The position numbers were made by a program, and so were the translations under genes. The notes beneath the pieces are model-generated. The model was not told the origin of the DNA, ran no database searches, and saw only the letters and a list, made by a program, of their open reading frames with translations. DNA of 64,000 nucleotides. It comes from Escallonia rubra (lineage: Eukaryota > Streptophyta > Magnoliopsida > Escalloniales > Escalloniaceae). Shown one piece after another: positions 32,651 to 44,965 of the stretch (the stretch's first letter is position 1; each line of letters opens with the position of its first letter). The stretch lies in the NCBI GenBank assembly GCA_033065855.1, contig JAVXUO010001881.1, forward strand, positions 1 through 64,000, given 5' to 3'.

Positions 32651-33540
32651 TAAGGCTAATAAGGGCTAATTCGAGCTAAATAGGGTTAATGCTAATGATG
32701 GCTAATTCGACATAAATAGGGTTAATTAGAGTTAATTGGGTTTAATTAGACTTAATTATTGTTAATTAGGGCTTAAGTAAGAGCTAATTAAGGTTAATTA
32801 GAGTTAATGTGTTAATTATGGTTGATTAGGATTGAAGCACTTTAGAATTCATTGAGTTCATTCACAGAGTTGATATTGTCCCACCTGTGACTGAGTCCAG
32901 GATTTAAGTATATAGTTAGGGTTATATTGTATTTAGGATAATTAGGGTTAATTAGGAATATATTAATAGGGTTTAGTTAGAGTTTAGTTATAGTTAACTA
33001 GGGTTACCTAGGGATGTGTTAGGGGTTAATCAAAGTTAATTAAGGGTTAATCGAGGCTAATTAGGTTTAATTGGGATTAATTATGTTTACTTATGGTTAA
33101 TAAGGGTATTTAGGTTTAATTATAGTTAATTATGTTTAATTAGGGTGAATTGGAGTTAATTACAGTTAATCGGGGTTAATTAGGGTTGATCGGGGTTGAT
33201 CCGGGTTAACTATGTTTAATTAGGGTGAATCATGATTAATTAGGATTAATTATAGTTAACTAGGGTTGCCTAGGGATGTGTTAGGGGTTAATCAGGGTTA
33301 ATTAAGGGCTAATCGGGGTTAATTAGGGTTAATTGGGGTTAATTATGTTTACTTAGGGTTAATCAAGGTTAATTAAGTTTAATAGTAGTTCATTAGGATG
33401 AATCAAAGTTAATTACAGTTAATCGGGGTTAATTAGGATTGATCGGGGTTAACTAGGTTTAAATAGGGTGAATCAGGGTTCATTAAGGTTAATTAGGGTT
33501 ACCTAGGGATGTGTTAGGGGTTAATCGGGGTTATTTAGAA
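32651..33540. repeat. Degenerate TTAATTAGGG minisatellite
   Basis: The stretch consists almost wholly of variants of GGTTAATTAGGGTTAATTAGG with a period of about 10-12. It includes larger duplicated blocks, for example TAGGGATGTGTTAGGGGTTAAT at about 33011, 33271 and 33504. It continues the outer repeats of the palindrome's right arm. It contains TTAGGGTT runs that resemble plant telomere sequence but is not a telomere. Confidence 0.85.
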
Positions 33541-34440
33541 TTATTTTTTTATTCTTACCCCTCGGGGCTTAGCCAACGTTTTGTGATAAGCACAGTCTGT
33601 TCCACGTCGGTGGTAAACGTTGTGCTTCATGATTCTCTTCCGCGAAATGACCAACATTCCCTGAAAAGTTGTTACCATTCTCCAAGGAATAACAGAAGCT
33701 ATTCCAAATAAATTAAATTCAATCAACTACCAATCAAAGGGACTAAGGCATCAATTTCTAAAACTTCACATTACAACAATTCTGGAAATCATATTGAACA
33801 CTTCGACATCAGAATAACTTGTATGAAAAAAAATATATAATTAACTATAATCAGAATAATTCAACAAGTCACAGTAAATGCCAAGAATATAGCACTATGC
33901 AGGGCATGGGGGATTGATGAAAAAGGGATATTATAGATTAATTAGAAGAGAAATCAAGTTTGTACATATTAAGGGATTAGTGTACTATGTAGAATGTACA
34001 TAAACATATAAATGTAAGTTTTGCATTTAATGGAATAAAGGACCTATCACACACAAAAAAAAAATATCTGAATAATTCTAACATGTAACAAAAATAATTT
34101 CTACTGCAAAATTAAAAATTCTAACATTTAATTAAAATAATACGTACAAGTGGGGGGGGGGGGGGCGATGGGGCGGGGAGCGGCTGGGGATGCGGTGGGC
34201 CGTTGGCCGGCGGTGCGGTGGCTGGTCGCTGGGGTTACGGGCCATGGCCGGTGGGGCAGTGGGTCAGTGGGGAATGATGGAGGTAGAGGGTGGAGGGGGA
34301 TCGAGAGAATGGTGGTGAGGATGGAGGGGGAAAGATCGACGGCGAGGGGGAAAGAGGGAGCAACGACGAGGGGGAAAGAGGGAGAGAAGAGAGAGAATGG
34401 AAAGCAACGACGCGGGAGAAAAGATAAGCTATTTTAGGTT
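33541..34440. other. CACTA interior without a recognised gene
   Basis: The first part is AT-rich and unique. From 34150 there is a fourteen-base G run and then a GC-rich segment with GGCGAGGGGGAAAGAGGGAG-type repeats (34340-34390). On the minus strand this could be a leader or first-exon region of the CACTA transcript. The open frame at 34150-34437 is compositional and not called. Confidence 0.4.
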
Positions 34441-34796
34441 TTATGGAAAAAAATTTAGGAACGGATTCTACCGTCGCTAAAAGTTCGTCTCTAAAAGTTA
34501 CTTTTAGCTACAGAAGAATCTGTAGCTTAAAGCTATAAAAACTATTAAAAAAAATCTTTAGAGACAAACTTTGATCCGTCGCTAATTTTATTTCCAAAAT
34601 TCGACTAAAATTTAAAATTCTGGGAAAAAAATTTTAACGACGTAAAACCCGTCGGTATTGACCCGTCGCTAATGTTTTCAAGGACAGATAATTCCGTCGC
34701 TGAAAACTTTTAGCGACGGGTCTTTACCGTCGGTAAAAATATCTTATAGAGACGGAAAGGCGTCTGTCGCTAAAGACCGTTTTTCTTGTAGTGTTT

Positions 34797-35733
34797 GGTT
34801 GTTTTTCTTTTCAAAATTATTGATTTTGTTGATATTCATTTAATTTCTTTTGTTTAATTTGATTTGCACATATTTATATTGCAATATACATAATCATTTC
34901 AAGGCTATTTGATTTTTTGCATTGAAGTCGACTACATGGTCAGTACAGTCGTATTGGGGAATTCAGTCGACTGCGTTAATGGAGAGAGAATAAATTGAGC
35001 CCAGAATCCATTTTTCAGCATACCCCTTGTCTCTCTACTCTCTCTCTCTCTTCGCACCCAACTTCTTACCTCTCCTAGGACTCCAATTTTCGCAAATCGG
35101 CTTGAAATTGATAAGTAATTCTTCCTAAAACTCGTTCTTTTACTTGTTTTCTACCTTCTTACCGATCAAATTTACCCACATTGTTCAAAATCCTTGAAAA
35201 TTCGACTCATTCACAATAGTTCCATTTCATCATATTTACTTCTATTGAGCATGCTACTACATGTTTTAACTCGTAATTCATGCTTAGTGATGTTTATTAC
35301 ATGATTTAATTACATGAATTCATGCAAAAATTGATTTTTCCCCAAATTTCATAAACTAGGGTTCTATATTTTCAAAATCTCTTCAATTGATCATGCAATT
35401 ACATGTTTGATCACTTGATTCATGCTTAGTTATGACCATTGCTTGCTTATGCATGGTTTCATTACATATATTTGTTTAAAATTCATTTTTCCCCAATTGC
35501 AAGAACTAGGGTTTATATTCTTCAAAATTATTTAAAATCCATGCATCTTTTGTATGTATTAGCCTAATTTCATGTTACTTTATCTATCTAGCATACTTTA
35601 ACATGATTTTTTTTTCATAAAAATCATCAATTTTCAAAAATTACATAAAGTGAGTGAGTGTGTGTGTGATTTTATTTCACATACATCTTACTCATTTTAC
35701 TTATCTTTCCAAATTTGTTAGATTGTTTCAAGA
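34797..35733 (+). other. Copia spacer between pol and the downstream ORF
   Basis: This AT-rich sequence is interrupted by the CACTA element on its left. It holds GTCGACT motifs near 34930-34975, a TCTC-rich leader-like stretch near 35030 and a repeated phrase with CATGATTTAATTACATG and related forms. No ORF is found. Confidence 0.5.
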
Positions 35734-36945
35734 ATGGCACGAGAAAAACGTGCACGTGCTAGTATTGCTCGTGCCGCACCCGAGTCGAAGCCTATTACCG
35801 TAAAATGTGATCGCGACCGTTATCGCAACTGAGAAGCCTTAAACCGTTTTTTGGCACAGCTCTCTTCGCCTTTGGCTCCAGGTTTGCGATTGGATACTCC
35901 ATTTCTTTTTAGCATAGATGTACTTAGACACCTTCAGGATTGTCATATAGACCGTCTTACTAATAGAGACACCATTCTATATTATCCTGATGCCATCCGT
36001 TTATTCTATGCAAATTTGACTTGGAGCATTTCTAGTGAGTTGTGTAGCCTCACCTCTTATGGATTTTGACGTCGTATTCATTCTCCCAGTCACGTTTAGC
36101 CACTCTTCTAGACCTCCCCAATAGTGATTTTTCATTCACACTAGAGATGATCCCTGTAGCCGGTGAATCACATTAGTTTGACCGACCTTTTTCTATCGAG
36201 GAGCAACTTCAGCACACTCTTCACCGACGTCATGTTAGGGCTACAAGCCAGCCCAACCTTCGTGACCTTCATCCTTTTTCTCGACTTTTCCATCACGTCA
36301 TAGTTCATAATGTCATTCCTCGAGCCGACGGTTTTTCGCTAGTCTCTTATTTAGATGTCCAGCTCTTGACATTTTTTTTGCTCCGGTACACCGATTAACC
36401 TCCCTCATTTCATTATGTTGAACATGATTAGGAGCGCCTCACATCCTTCTTTAGCTATACCTTATGGCCTCTTACTCACTCGTATTTTTGCTGCCTTTGA
36501 CATACCTCTTCACGGTAAGCACATTGAGGTGACTCGGCACAACGTTCTAGACTGTTCTACCCTTTGTAGGAAGGGCCTCTTAGATGGACATAGCCGACTC
36601 TTGCATGAGCCTGACATCGACGATGCTATGGAGGATGAGGATGATGATGCTCGTGGAGATGCCGGTGACGGGAATGATCATGATCCACCTCCATTGGTTA
36701 TGCCAAGTACTCAAGAGGTAGGCACTTCCTCCTGTTCTTCTACTACCGGATATGAGGTGATCCTTGCATGCTTGACTATGATGCAGCAGCAGATGCATGT
36801 CGGTTTCAGTCGGATGGATCTCACTCATAGCCAGTTCAGTCAACGCCTTTCTCGCATGGAGGTTCATTGGGGTATTCAGTGTCCCGAGGAAGACTTATTA
36901 TCCCACCATCTCCACTGTCGGGTCCTTGAGCTAGGACATAGTTAA
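35734..36945 (+). pseudogene. Third ORF of the copia element (putative plant transposon protein family)
   Basis: The ORF starts at ATG 35734 with a basic N-terminus (MAREKRARA) and hits a TGA near 35830. It continues in the same and shifted frames with IRLFYANLTW, VIVHNVIPRADG, LAIPYGLLLTRIFAAFDIPL, an acidic stretch (EDEDDDARGDAGDG) and a coiled-coil-like Met/Gln-rich segment. The FYANL and IPYGLLLTRIF motifs match the family annotated as putative plant transposon protein (PF20167-like). It lies between pol and the polypurine tract of the same copia element. In SIRE-like elements an extra ORF occupies this position. Its role is not established. At least three frame breaks make it non-coding now. 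Confidence 0.7.
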
Positions 36946-37476
36946 TGTTATATGCTTATGCTTTTAGACTCTATTATGTATTTCAAAAACTTGTCGTATT
37001 GTATTAGAACTTGGGTTGATATTTTAAATTAGCATTTTGATTCACGCTTATCTTGCTGCACATCTGATTCATATTACGCTTCTTTTTATGTGCTATTTTG
37101 TTACATGTGCTTGGTACACTTCTTGATGGTTATTCAAGTACTTGCGCTTTCTTGTTTGAATACCCTTGTTGGCTATATTGATTATCCATGGATGGATACA
37201 TATGTTGATCACTATCACACACACAGAACCCTTGATCTTTTTAATGATGTCAAAAAAGGGAGAAAAATTGTTGTTTCATACTTGTGTGGATTTGATATGA
37301 GCATATATTACTTGAGATAGATGGAGCCTATATTGCTTAAGATATGGGGAGCTTATCGCCATGATTTTTCTTATGACCCCTTATGGTTTATAATGATCAA
37401 ATTTTGAGATTGTCTTGCTTTATTGCATATATTATCTTATACATCTCATATTATTTGAATCAATGTTTGTCATCAT

Positions 37477-37490
37477 AAAAAGGAGGGGAT
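37477..37490 (+). promoter_or_regulatory. Polypurine tract of the copia element
   Basis: AAAAAGGAGGGGAT lies immediately before the 3' LTR start TGTTAACCCTACGG. Confidence 0.85.
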
Positions 37491-38760
37491 TGTTAACCCT
37501 ACGGTTATTTAACCTAGGATTATATTTGATTTTGATAATAACTAACATTTGATGATTATGTTGTCTAACATGCATTGAGTTCATGAAGCAATAAGTACAA
37601 TCTCATACTCTTGCAAACGGAAAAATAGACGAGCAAATCGATCAAAGATGGAATACTTCGATTGAAATTTTCAATGCTTTTATTCCTTTCTTTGTAACTA
37701 GACATAGAGAGTTGATCGTACGATGACTGACCTAAAATTTGCTCATAGGTTTCCCTTTCATGCATTAACTTTTTCATACTTTGAAAAATAAAGGAAATTA
37801 CTTTTTGTGGAATACAGTCGGCTGCATTGGAATGCAGTCGACTGCAAGTTGGGCAGAGAGTTGTTGGAATGCAGTTGACCGCAATGACTTCTAGTAGCCT
37901 ATTACAGTCGACTGCAATTGAAAATTTTGAATTTCCAACGGCTACTTTGGGAATATAGTTAACTGCAATGGTGCAATACAGTTGACTGCGTTTATCGTTT
38001 GGCGAATTAATTGCCTTACCTACTTCCAAACGGTCATATTAATTCCCACAACTATATAAACTCATTTTGGGCATAGTTTTGATTCATCAATTGCATTCGA
38101 AGCCCTCTTATCTTGCAAATAATCAAAGCTCAAAACTATTATTCAATCTCTCTTGGTTTTCATTGTTTTCTCATCTAATTCAAGAGAACATTTATTGTCA
38201 GCTTACATTTGAGAGATATACACTTTCATAAGTCATCATACACTCACCTCTCTCATTCTAGAGCTTAAACTTGTACTCATCTACTTCTTGAGAGTGAATA
38301 GTTATACACAAAACTTCATCTAAAGTTTCTTGTATCAAAGCTTGGGGTTGTCAAGCTTTGGAGCTTTGAGATTGTTAAAGCTTGTTCTTGATGTGGGTAT
38401 AGCATCAAAGGATTGTAAGAGGTTCAATATTGACCCGTAAGAAAGATCATTCTAGTGGATTCTAGGGCTTTTCAAGAGACTTCCTTGAAGGGGTGGACGT
38501 AGGCTTGAGGGTAATTCGAGTCGAACCATCTAAATCTCAAGTGTCAAGTATCTCTAAACCCTTCTTTCTTTACATTATTGTCTTATATTTGTGTTGAGAT
38601 TGGTTAGCTCGCTTATTTGAGATATTGTGATTGAAGTTTGATGTTTAAAGCTATCTAAGTGTTCATATAGTTTCTCTAAGTTTGTTGTGATTACTCGTTA
38701 ATTTTTAAAGTAGTCTTAAAACCCTATTCACCCCCCTCTAGGGTTATTTTATTGGTTTCA
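37491..38760 (+). mobile_element. 3' LTR of the copia element
   Basis: The LTR begins TGTTAACCCTACGG and ends GGTTTCA after CACCCCCCTCTAGGGTTATT, about 1270 bp. A full-length solo LTR of the same family lies reversed at 62248-63513. Between 37805 and 37990 it carries several CAGTCGACTG palindromes or near copies such as CAGTTGACTG. No matching 5' LTR is present because the element is truncated at 26822. Confidence 0.88.
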
Positions 38761-40780
38761 AGACCTTTTACCAAAACAAAAAAAAAAGGAAAAAAGAAAA
38801 TCAAAAGTAAGTTGAAGGGTTAATGTATTATGTCGATATAATGGTGGACATCGCGGTTGATGATCTATTGCTTGATCAAGTCACAGTTTTGCATTTTGCC
38901 AAGATGATGACCACGCTCGAGACTAAGCAAAACTCTTTTAAGTAAAAGCATGCTACATGCAAAAGTATATATAGATCTAGGTCCAGGAGTTCATAGAGCG
39001 AAAAGTGAAAACCTTTAGCATGAGCATCTGATTATATCTTCTCTTTTGTTCGAAAGCGCAAGAACTTCATTAATAATTGGGAAAATATTAAAAGTAAAAA
39101 GAACTTGGATCTGTTTTTGAGGATGATGAATACAAGAGAGCAATGCATAGCCTCACTATCCTAATGTAATATCTCATGCAAAAAAAAAAAAGCCAAGAAC
39201 CTGTAAGAGAAAGATAAATAATACGGTCGTGAAGGAAACTACCCCCCCCCCCCCCCAATTAATCTAAGACACCCCTCCTGGACTATACCATATACAACAA
39301 ACAGCTAACCAAAAATGATAGGAATAAGAGAAACAAAAAATAGGAAATTGGGTTAAATCCAAAAGAACAAAAAATTTAGCACCACCTATCCCAAAGATCT
39401 ATAACCAGCCAACATGCCTGAATACTAAAATTCACGACACACCCTCGAAACACAACCCAATACAGACTCAAAGCTGTAAATGAAGAACAACTACCACCAC
39501 TCCCTACCACCTCTTTTACCCCGTCCTCTAGCACCATCCAAGCCCTCTTTCTCCTTTATAGCTCCCGAATTAGGGTGGCTCCAAGGATGATTTCTGAGCA
39601 TTCAAAGTTGGCTGCACCCAGTGTTCACAATCCTAGCCTCCACCTGACAACCCTATGACCTAATTAAACCCAAAGGTGCAAAAAACTTTAAAGCATGATC
39701 TAAATATTAGAAAGTGGAGTCAAAGATGGAACCAATTGGGTTGTTTTGATAGCGTTTATTTAAACATGGTGTTCAACCTAAAAAACATGTTCAATGAGAC
39801 AAGGAGGAGCGCACCAGGTATAAGAAAGTAAGAACCAATGTCAATCCCCATAAATGATCGATGTGCGACTTGACACTCACCCCAAGCAAAGCATGGAATA
39901 TGAGGTATATAATCCAAATAATTAAGCTGAGTAAAACAGATTATAGATCCAAAATAATTAGCAAGAAAGCAATTGGGTCATGGATAGGGCCAGCTCTGAT
40001 ACTATATTAAAGCATGTCCAATACATTGTAAAGTTCACATCAACAATACATGGGGATTGACTTTAGTTTATACTAGGCGGGCTTCTCCTTCTCTTAAACA
40101 TTCTTTTGGATTGGATATTAGACATTAACATAGTATTAAAGCCTTGGTTTGACAAGCTCTTGGGTCTGACTCTTCCTGCTTGCATATTTGGCCCCCCTTT
40201 AAAATAATGTGATTGCACTCCGCTTACTTGTGACTTGGTGGTTGTGCACCTTGATTTGCCTCTATCCCTATAATCAATGGCTCGCATTTGAGGTGTAGAG
40301 TTAAAGCATGATATGCATTGTTGAGCTCGTTCTCTAACAACTTAAGCTTTTACAGCATAGAATAACTTAACATGGTTATTGAAGGTATTACAGGCTCAGT
40401 CGGTGATCTAGTCGGGCTTGTCTGGGCAGTAAAAGAGGGCGATTGGGCATAGAAATGTTCACTTACGGACTAAAATGGTGATGGGACATAATTCAAAGAT
40501 TCTTTCCAAAAAAATTAGGGGTTCCGGGACTTATTTGAAAAAGTAAGGCTAAGTACAAGGATGAAAACTGAATTAATTACTCCTGGATGACATTTAAAGG
40601 CCCTTTTAAATGTCACTTTTTCTAACATCTTGTGACAAATTATATAGTCTAGTACAAACTACATATTTAGAGGTATAGATAGACTAGTACAGAACCAGAG
40701 TGAGAATAACAATGCCCATTTTAATACACAACACACTAAGATCAAAGTTTAGATCATTTAATGAGCTTTGCCAATCTTTC
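38761..40780. other. Intergenic, no gene recognised
   Basis: The region includes a C15 run at 39242-39256. A phrase AGCTCTGATACTATATTAAA near 39992 resembles a reversed primer binding site, but no LTR could be attached to it. The far right end is the 3' flank of the carboxylesterase. Confidence 0.5.
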
Positions 40781-43700
40781 TTAAGAGTACCTCTCCATCT
40801 GCATGTTAACGAACTTGCTCACCTCCAAAATAAGCTGCTTGGATTCCAGGAGTTCAGGAAATGCATAAAAACCATGAACCATATTTGGATACTCTACCAA
40901 GTTGACTTCTTTGCCAGAAGACCTCTTTAGCCACTCGTAATACCTCCTTTGCCAGTCCTGAAGCACATCCATCCCGCCCACAAAGATTAGGGTTGTTGGA
41001 AAATCCAACCGGGATATGTCAGCTGCTCGTGGCCCACTCACGTTGATCACCTCGTGGTCTCGGTCCCACCCTTCCCCTGGCGGCGAGAAAGTCCGCCAAT
41101 ACCAGTCTGTCCGTTCCACGTTCAGAGTAAGTGATCCTACCTGTTTCTTTTCTGACTCTGTCCTCTCCTCTCCTCCAAAGAATGGTTGTAGAGCCATCAA
41201 TCCAATCACCTTTGTTGATCAAGAAAACCATCAGCGAAACACACTTATTAGGATTCAATTGATAAATGCAAAAGCAATCCATCACTACATGTTCATGTTC
41301 ATGTTCATGTTCATGCCTGCTTTTCTTTGTTCGATACTACAAGAGAATTTCATTTATACAAATAAAAAAATAAATCATAACTAAGGAGTTTAACAGAAAA
41401 ACCCAGCCAACACCCCTTCCTCCCTCAGCTTCAATGGCTGAGAGGATGGAAGGGGAGGCCCTTTCAGTGCCCCTCATCCTCGTCTTCCTTTCCCTCTCGT
41501 CGCCTCCTCCACCTCCCTCGCACACCCCATCTCAGCCTACTCCTTTCACCCTCCAATCTCCAACCCTTCCCTCTCCCCCCACCCTCTTCCCTGCAAATTA
41601 AAATTCCGTTAGCCCCAGAGCTACTCCCTTCCATTCGCTACCCTCAGATCTGAGACAATTGTTTTTTTCAAATCTATCGTTGTCATCGGACCCCCCATCC
41701 ATTTGGTTTGGTCAGAGATACTTTTGTTACGGATCCAAGATGGAGGCTTTGTGGCAGGTCCGAGATGGAGGGCTTATGGCTCGAAGATGCAAAATCTACT
41801 GGAGTTGGACAACACACATTTGATTTGAGCTACAGATCGCTTCAATCCGGCCTTGGGATGCCCTAAGGCTTTAAATTTGGGTTGAGTTTTGTTGGTTTAT
41901 TCAACCCAACCCCTAAAAATGTGAGGTTTTACCCAACCTAACCCACTCAATTATAATACATGTTAGGATGGGTTGAGCTAATATCATAACAGATTATCTT
42001 AGGGCTTTTAAAATTCATTTGTATAAAATTTTAGGCCACCACCGCAGGGGAACAAGAATTCTGAATAAATAAATGAAGGTCGTTTAGACAAAAAAAAATT
42101 CTAATTTGTCACCTCCACCACCACCGGTGACAGCCACTTCCTCCAGCCTCCGTGATAACCAACAGCCTACCGGCGACCGCCGGCAGTCACCTCCACCTTT
42201 ATAGTCAGTTGTCGCCACCACCACCGGTCACAAGCCACCGCCTACTTTCACTGCTACCGATAGCGGTCACCACCGCCGGCAGCTGCTGCCACCACCAGGC
42301 TGCCACTGTTAGACGACACTGCTGACAGCCGCCGCCACTATTGCTGTCGACACCACTGTCGCTGGCAGCCACCGCCGGACACCACAACTCCATTTTTTGT
42401 TTCAAATTTCTTGTGATAATCCCATCTTAACCCAAATAGACCCGCGTACCTACCCCAACCTGATTGATTCAACTTTTTTTTTAGTATTAAAGCTCAGTGA
42501 GTTTTTAAACCACATGAGCTTTCTTGGTTTGGGCCCATCCAAGTTGCATCCCTAGGAGAACCCTTATCCACCTTCTTTAGCTCCAATGAAAAGCCATGCG
42601 GTACTATAAACTTTAATTTTATGAGGACTTCAATATTGATTCAAGATTTGTTTTGTCGTTTTTTGTCAATTCTTCGGGACTATTACTTATTTTCATCCCA
42701 AACAAGATAACCCTTACCAGTTATTGATTTCCCTTAAGGCCATGCTACCCATGAGCAACACTTAATGCTCTGTTTGACAAAACTTTTTTTTTGGTTTTCA
42801 GTTTTTGGAAGAAAAAAATTTAAAGAGCTGCTTAAATTTTTTTTTTTTGGTGTTTGATAACTCAATTTTTATTTTGAGTTTTTTTTTTGTGGTGGTTTGA
42901 GGTGGCTGGTGGCTGCCGACGGCTGGCGGTGGTCGTTGGCCGCCGCCGGTGGTCACTGGCCACTGGCCACTGGCGGTGGTCGCCGGAGGTTGCCGTCGGT
43001 AGTCACCGGCGGTAGTCGCTGGTGGTGGTTGCTAGCCGGCGATGGTCGCGGGTGGTGGTTGCCGGGTGGCAGTGGTCGCCGGTGGTGGCTGCTGACGGTG
43101 GGAGGGTGGTGGTGGTCTCAAAAAAACAAAGCTGAAAAAAAAACTCATTCAGTTTAAAAACTGATTTTTTAAACTGAAGAAAAAAAAATTGTTACCAAAC
43201 GCGACTTTTTTTCCAGTTTCCAAAACTGGAAAAAAAAGCTCCTCCAAACGGAGCCTGGCGGTATAGCCCTATTGACTATCATAAAGATGCATATGCATAA
43301 TGTAGTAGTAAAAGAATTTCGAAAACTTATTATCGGAGTGCCAATAAGACTATTTTTTCCAGTACTTTATCTTGCTATGCCCTTCAAAACAATTTGGTAC
43401 ATTCTGCTTAATTTAAAATCCTAGCACTGGTACTTTGAAATGCTTGACTTGTCTGCTTTGCATTTCCGTTAGAATTGGGTCGTCTTTAAGAGAAAAATTA
43501 AGAAGAAGTGGCACTAGAAATGAAATTCTATAGTCAACCTACAAGCACAAAGAGGCAGACTATTCATTGTCACAAATCTATTTATGTTCCTTAGGATTCT
43601 ACTTGGTCCAAAAAAGAAATTTTTTTGCTGCTACCCGTAGGTTGAAATAATCTTTCTCCTACCCTCTATATAGCAACTTTAAATATCGCTGAATATTTTT

Positions 43701-44965
43701 AGTGACTTCTATTTATGACAAAAAAAAAACACTGTTAAGAATTGTCGCTGATAGTGTTAATTAAAAAGTCACTAGAAATATTTAGTGACTATTGATTGTC
43801 ACTACATATGGGATTAGAGAAAAATTCCTACAACCCGAGTATCAGTTAAAAAAATTTCGTCCAAAAACCTCATGTCTAACCATAAAAACATTAAAGTAGC
43901 GTTTGACATCATTTAAAATTTTCATTTTTTCTCAAAAATGCGTTCGGCATACAGTTTTCGTTTTTTTTTTTCCTTCAGTTTTGAAAACTAGTTTTTTAAA
44001 AAGGGTTGTTTTTGAAAATTTCTATTTTGGAGTTTTGACTTTCCAGTTTTGGTTTTTGTTTTGTTTTGAGACCGCTGCCCCGGCTCCTACCACAGCCCTT
44101 GCCAGGACCCCCGCCCCTGTCCCACCGCCGCCACAACAAAAAAAAATCAAAATAAAAATTGGGTAATCAAACAGCCAAAAGAAAAAATTCAAAATAAAAA
44201 TTGGGTAATTAGGCAATCAATTATTTTGTAAAAAATAAAAACTAAACTGGTTCAGTTTTGATTTTTTTGAAGACCGTAAGTGTGAATGGAATAATAACTC
44301 CATTGCCAAGCCCTACCTAAGTTGTGGTTAGCATCTCCTGAGCACCATTAAATACGGGAATCATGATTGTACAATCGTTACGGGTTTTTACGTACCCTGA
44401 GTTGTTGGAACTGGGACTGGCAGGCTCTTTTCGCAACATGGTGGCCCAGGTTGCCGCCGGCGCTGTCTCCGGCAATGAAGCAGCGTGACAGATCAGCATT
44501 TTCAGGCAACTCCTGGGGGTTGTCATCAAGGAACTTCAGGGCTTCGAACCCGTCCTCGTACTGAGCCGGGTATCGGTGCTCAGGAGCGAGCCGGTAGTTG
44601 ACGGACACAACAACGGCCGGGATACTGCCCGAAAGGCGGCGGCAGAGGGCGTCGAACGGCCTGCTGTCGGGGCCAAAAGTCACGAATCCGCCGCCGTGGA
44701 AGTAGACCACCACCGGGAGATAGCCCGGGCGGCGGTGATCAGTGGGGACGAAGGCCCGGAACCAGAGGTTGCGAGATGGGTCGACGGACACGTCGTACGA
44801 CTTGACGCCTTTGAAGGGCTTTGGGTTGGGCGGCGCCTTGAGGTCGAGGAGGTTGAGGAGGCGGCGGTTCACGGTACCGTTGGGGCGGTAAGCTGATTTG
44901 GTGGCTGCGTGGAGCAGGAAAAGGAGGACGCGGATCTTCAGGGGAAGGCTCGCCTTCGCCTCCAT
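40781..44965 (-). CDS. Carboxylesterase (plant CXE family, CXE18-like), two exons
   Basis: Exon 1 is 44396-44965 (ATG 44965, 190 codons) and exon 2 is 40781-41209 (142 codons plus stop). They join in phase 0 across a GT-AG intron of 3186 bp, giving 332 residues, the usual CXE size. The alpha/beta-hydrolase hallmarks are complete. The oxyanion-hole motif HGGGF is at residues 90-94, the nucleophile Ser168 is in GDSAGGN, the catalytic Asp271 is in GGMDVLQD, and His292 is in MVHGFYAF. The retained catalytic His argues against the related gibberellin receptor GID1. CXE enzymes hydrolyse short-chain esters, are usually cytosolic, and some act on hormone or defence metabolites. The exact substrate cannot be read from sequence. 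No disabling change is seen. This is the clearest intact host gene, and its intron hosts MITEs. Confidence 0.93.
42095..42385. repeat. GCC/ACC-rich low-complexity block in the carboxylesterase intron
   Basis: The block is rich in CCACCACCGG and CCGCCGGCAG-type phrases. A T- or A-rich edge on each side resembles the cores of the nearby MITE family. The open frame across it is compositional. Confidence 0.55.
42768..43256. mobile_element. MITE with GC-rich core in the carboxylesterase intron
   Basis: The left end reads GCTCTGTTTGACAAAACTTT and the right end is the complement of GCTCCGTTTGGAGGAGC. Subterminal TTTTCAGTTTTTGG and CCAGTTTCCAAAACTGG segments face each other. The interior (42897-43120) is a GGTGGTCGCCGG-type minisatellite. 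It belongs to the same family as 55923-56405. The target duplication is not clear here. Confidence 0.65.
43620..43830. repeat. Short AT-rich repeat relic in the intron
   Basis: Phrases with GTCACTA and AGTGACT recur in both orientations (for example TTTAGTGACTATTGATTGTCAC), as in subterminal repeats of DNA transposons. No termini can be defined. Confidence 0.3.
43893..44285. mobile_element. Degenerate MITE of the same GC-core family
   Basis: The left end GCGTTTGACATCATTT resembles the family start. The order that follows is also shared: TTTTCGTTTTTTTT, CTTCAGTTTTGAAAACT, then TTTTGAGACCGC and a short Cys/Pro-codon-rich GC core (44070-44130). The right terminus is eroded. Confidence 0.5.

Larger units (their letters stand above)
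29855..34793 (-). mobile_element. 4.9-kb CACTA element nested in the copia spacer
   Basis: The left end reads TACTACAAAAAAAA (CACTA with C to T) and the right end reads TTTTTCTTGTAGTG. Both sides are flanked by TTT (29852-29854 and 34794-34796), the 3-bp CACTA duplication. Both ends carry subterminal repeats built on GCGACGGA and CGTCGCTAAAAG (29880-30300 and 34440-34790). The interior lacks a full transposase. It holds a likely ORF C-terminus on the minus strand (30430-30842), a large palindrome with a chromatin-remodeller fragment (30880-32650) and degenerate TTAATTAGGG repeats. It is non-autonomous. Orientation is inferred from the C-terminal exons. Confidence 0.85.

Noticed and set aside
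32640..33540. Telomere or interstitial telomeric repeat
   Set aside because: The unit is a degenerate TTAATTAGGG and not the plant TTTAGGG, and it lies within a CACTA element.
34150..34437. Gly/Arg-rich ORF of 95 codons
   Set aside because: The composition is purely GC-rich, the frame starts in a G14 run, and no domain is seen. It is treated as CACTA leader sequence.
39985..40015. Reversed primer-binding-like phrase GCTCTGATACTATATT
   Set aside because: No LTR end or retroelement genes could be attached to it.
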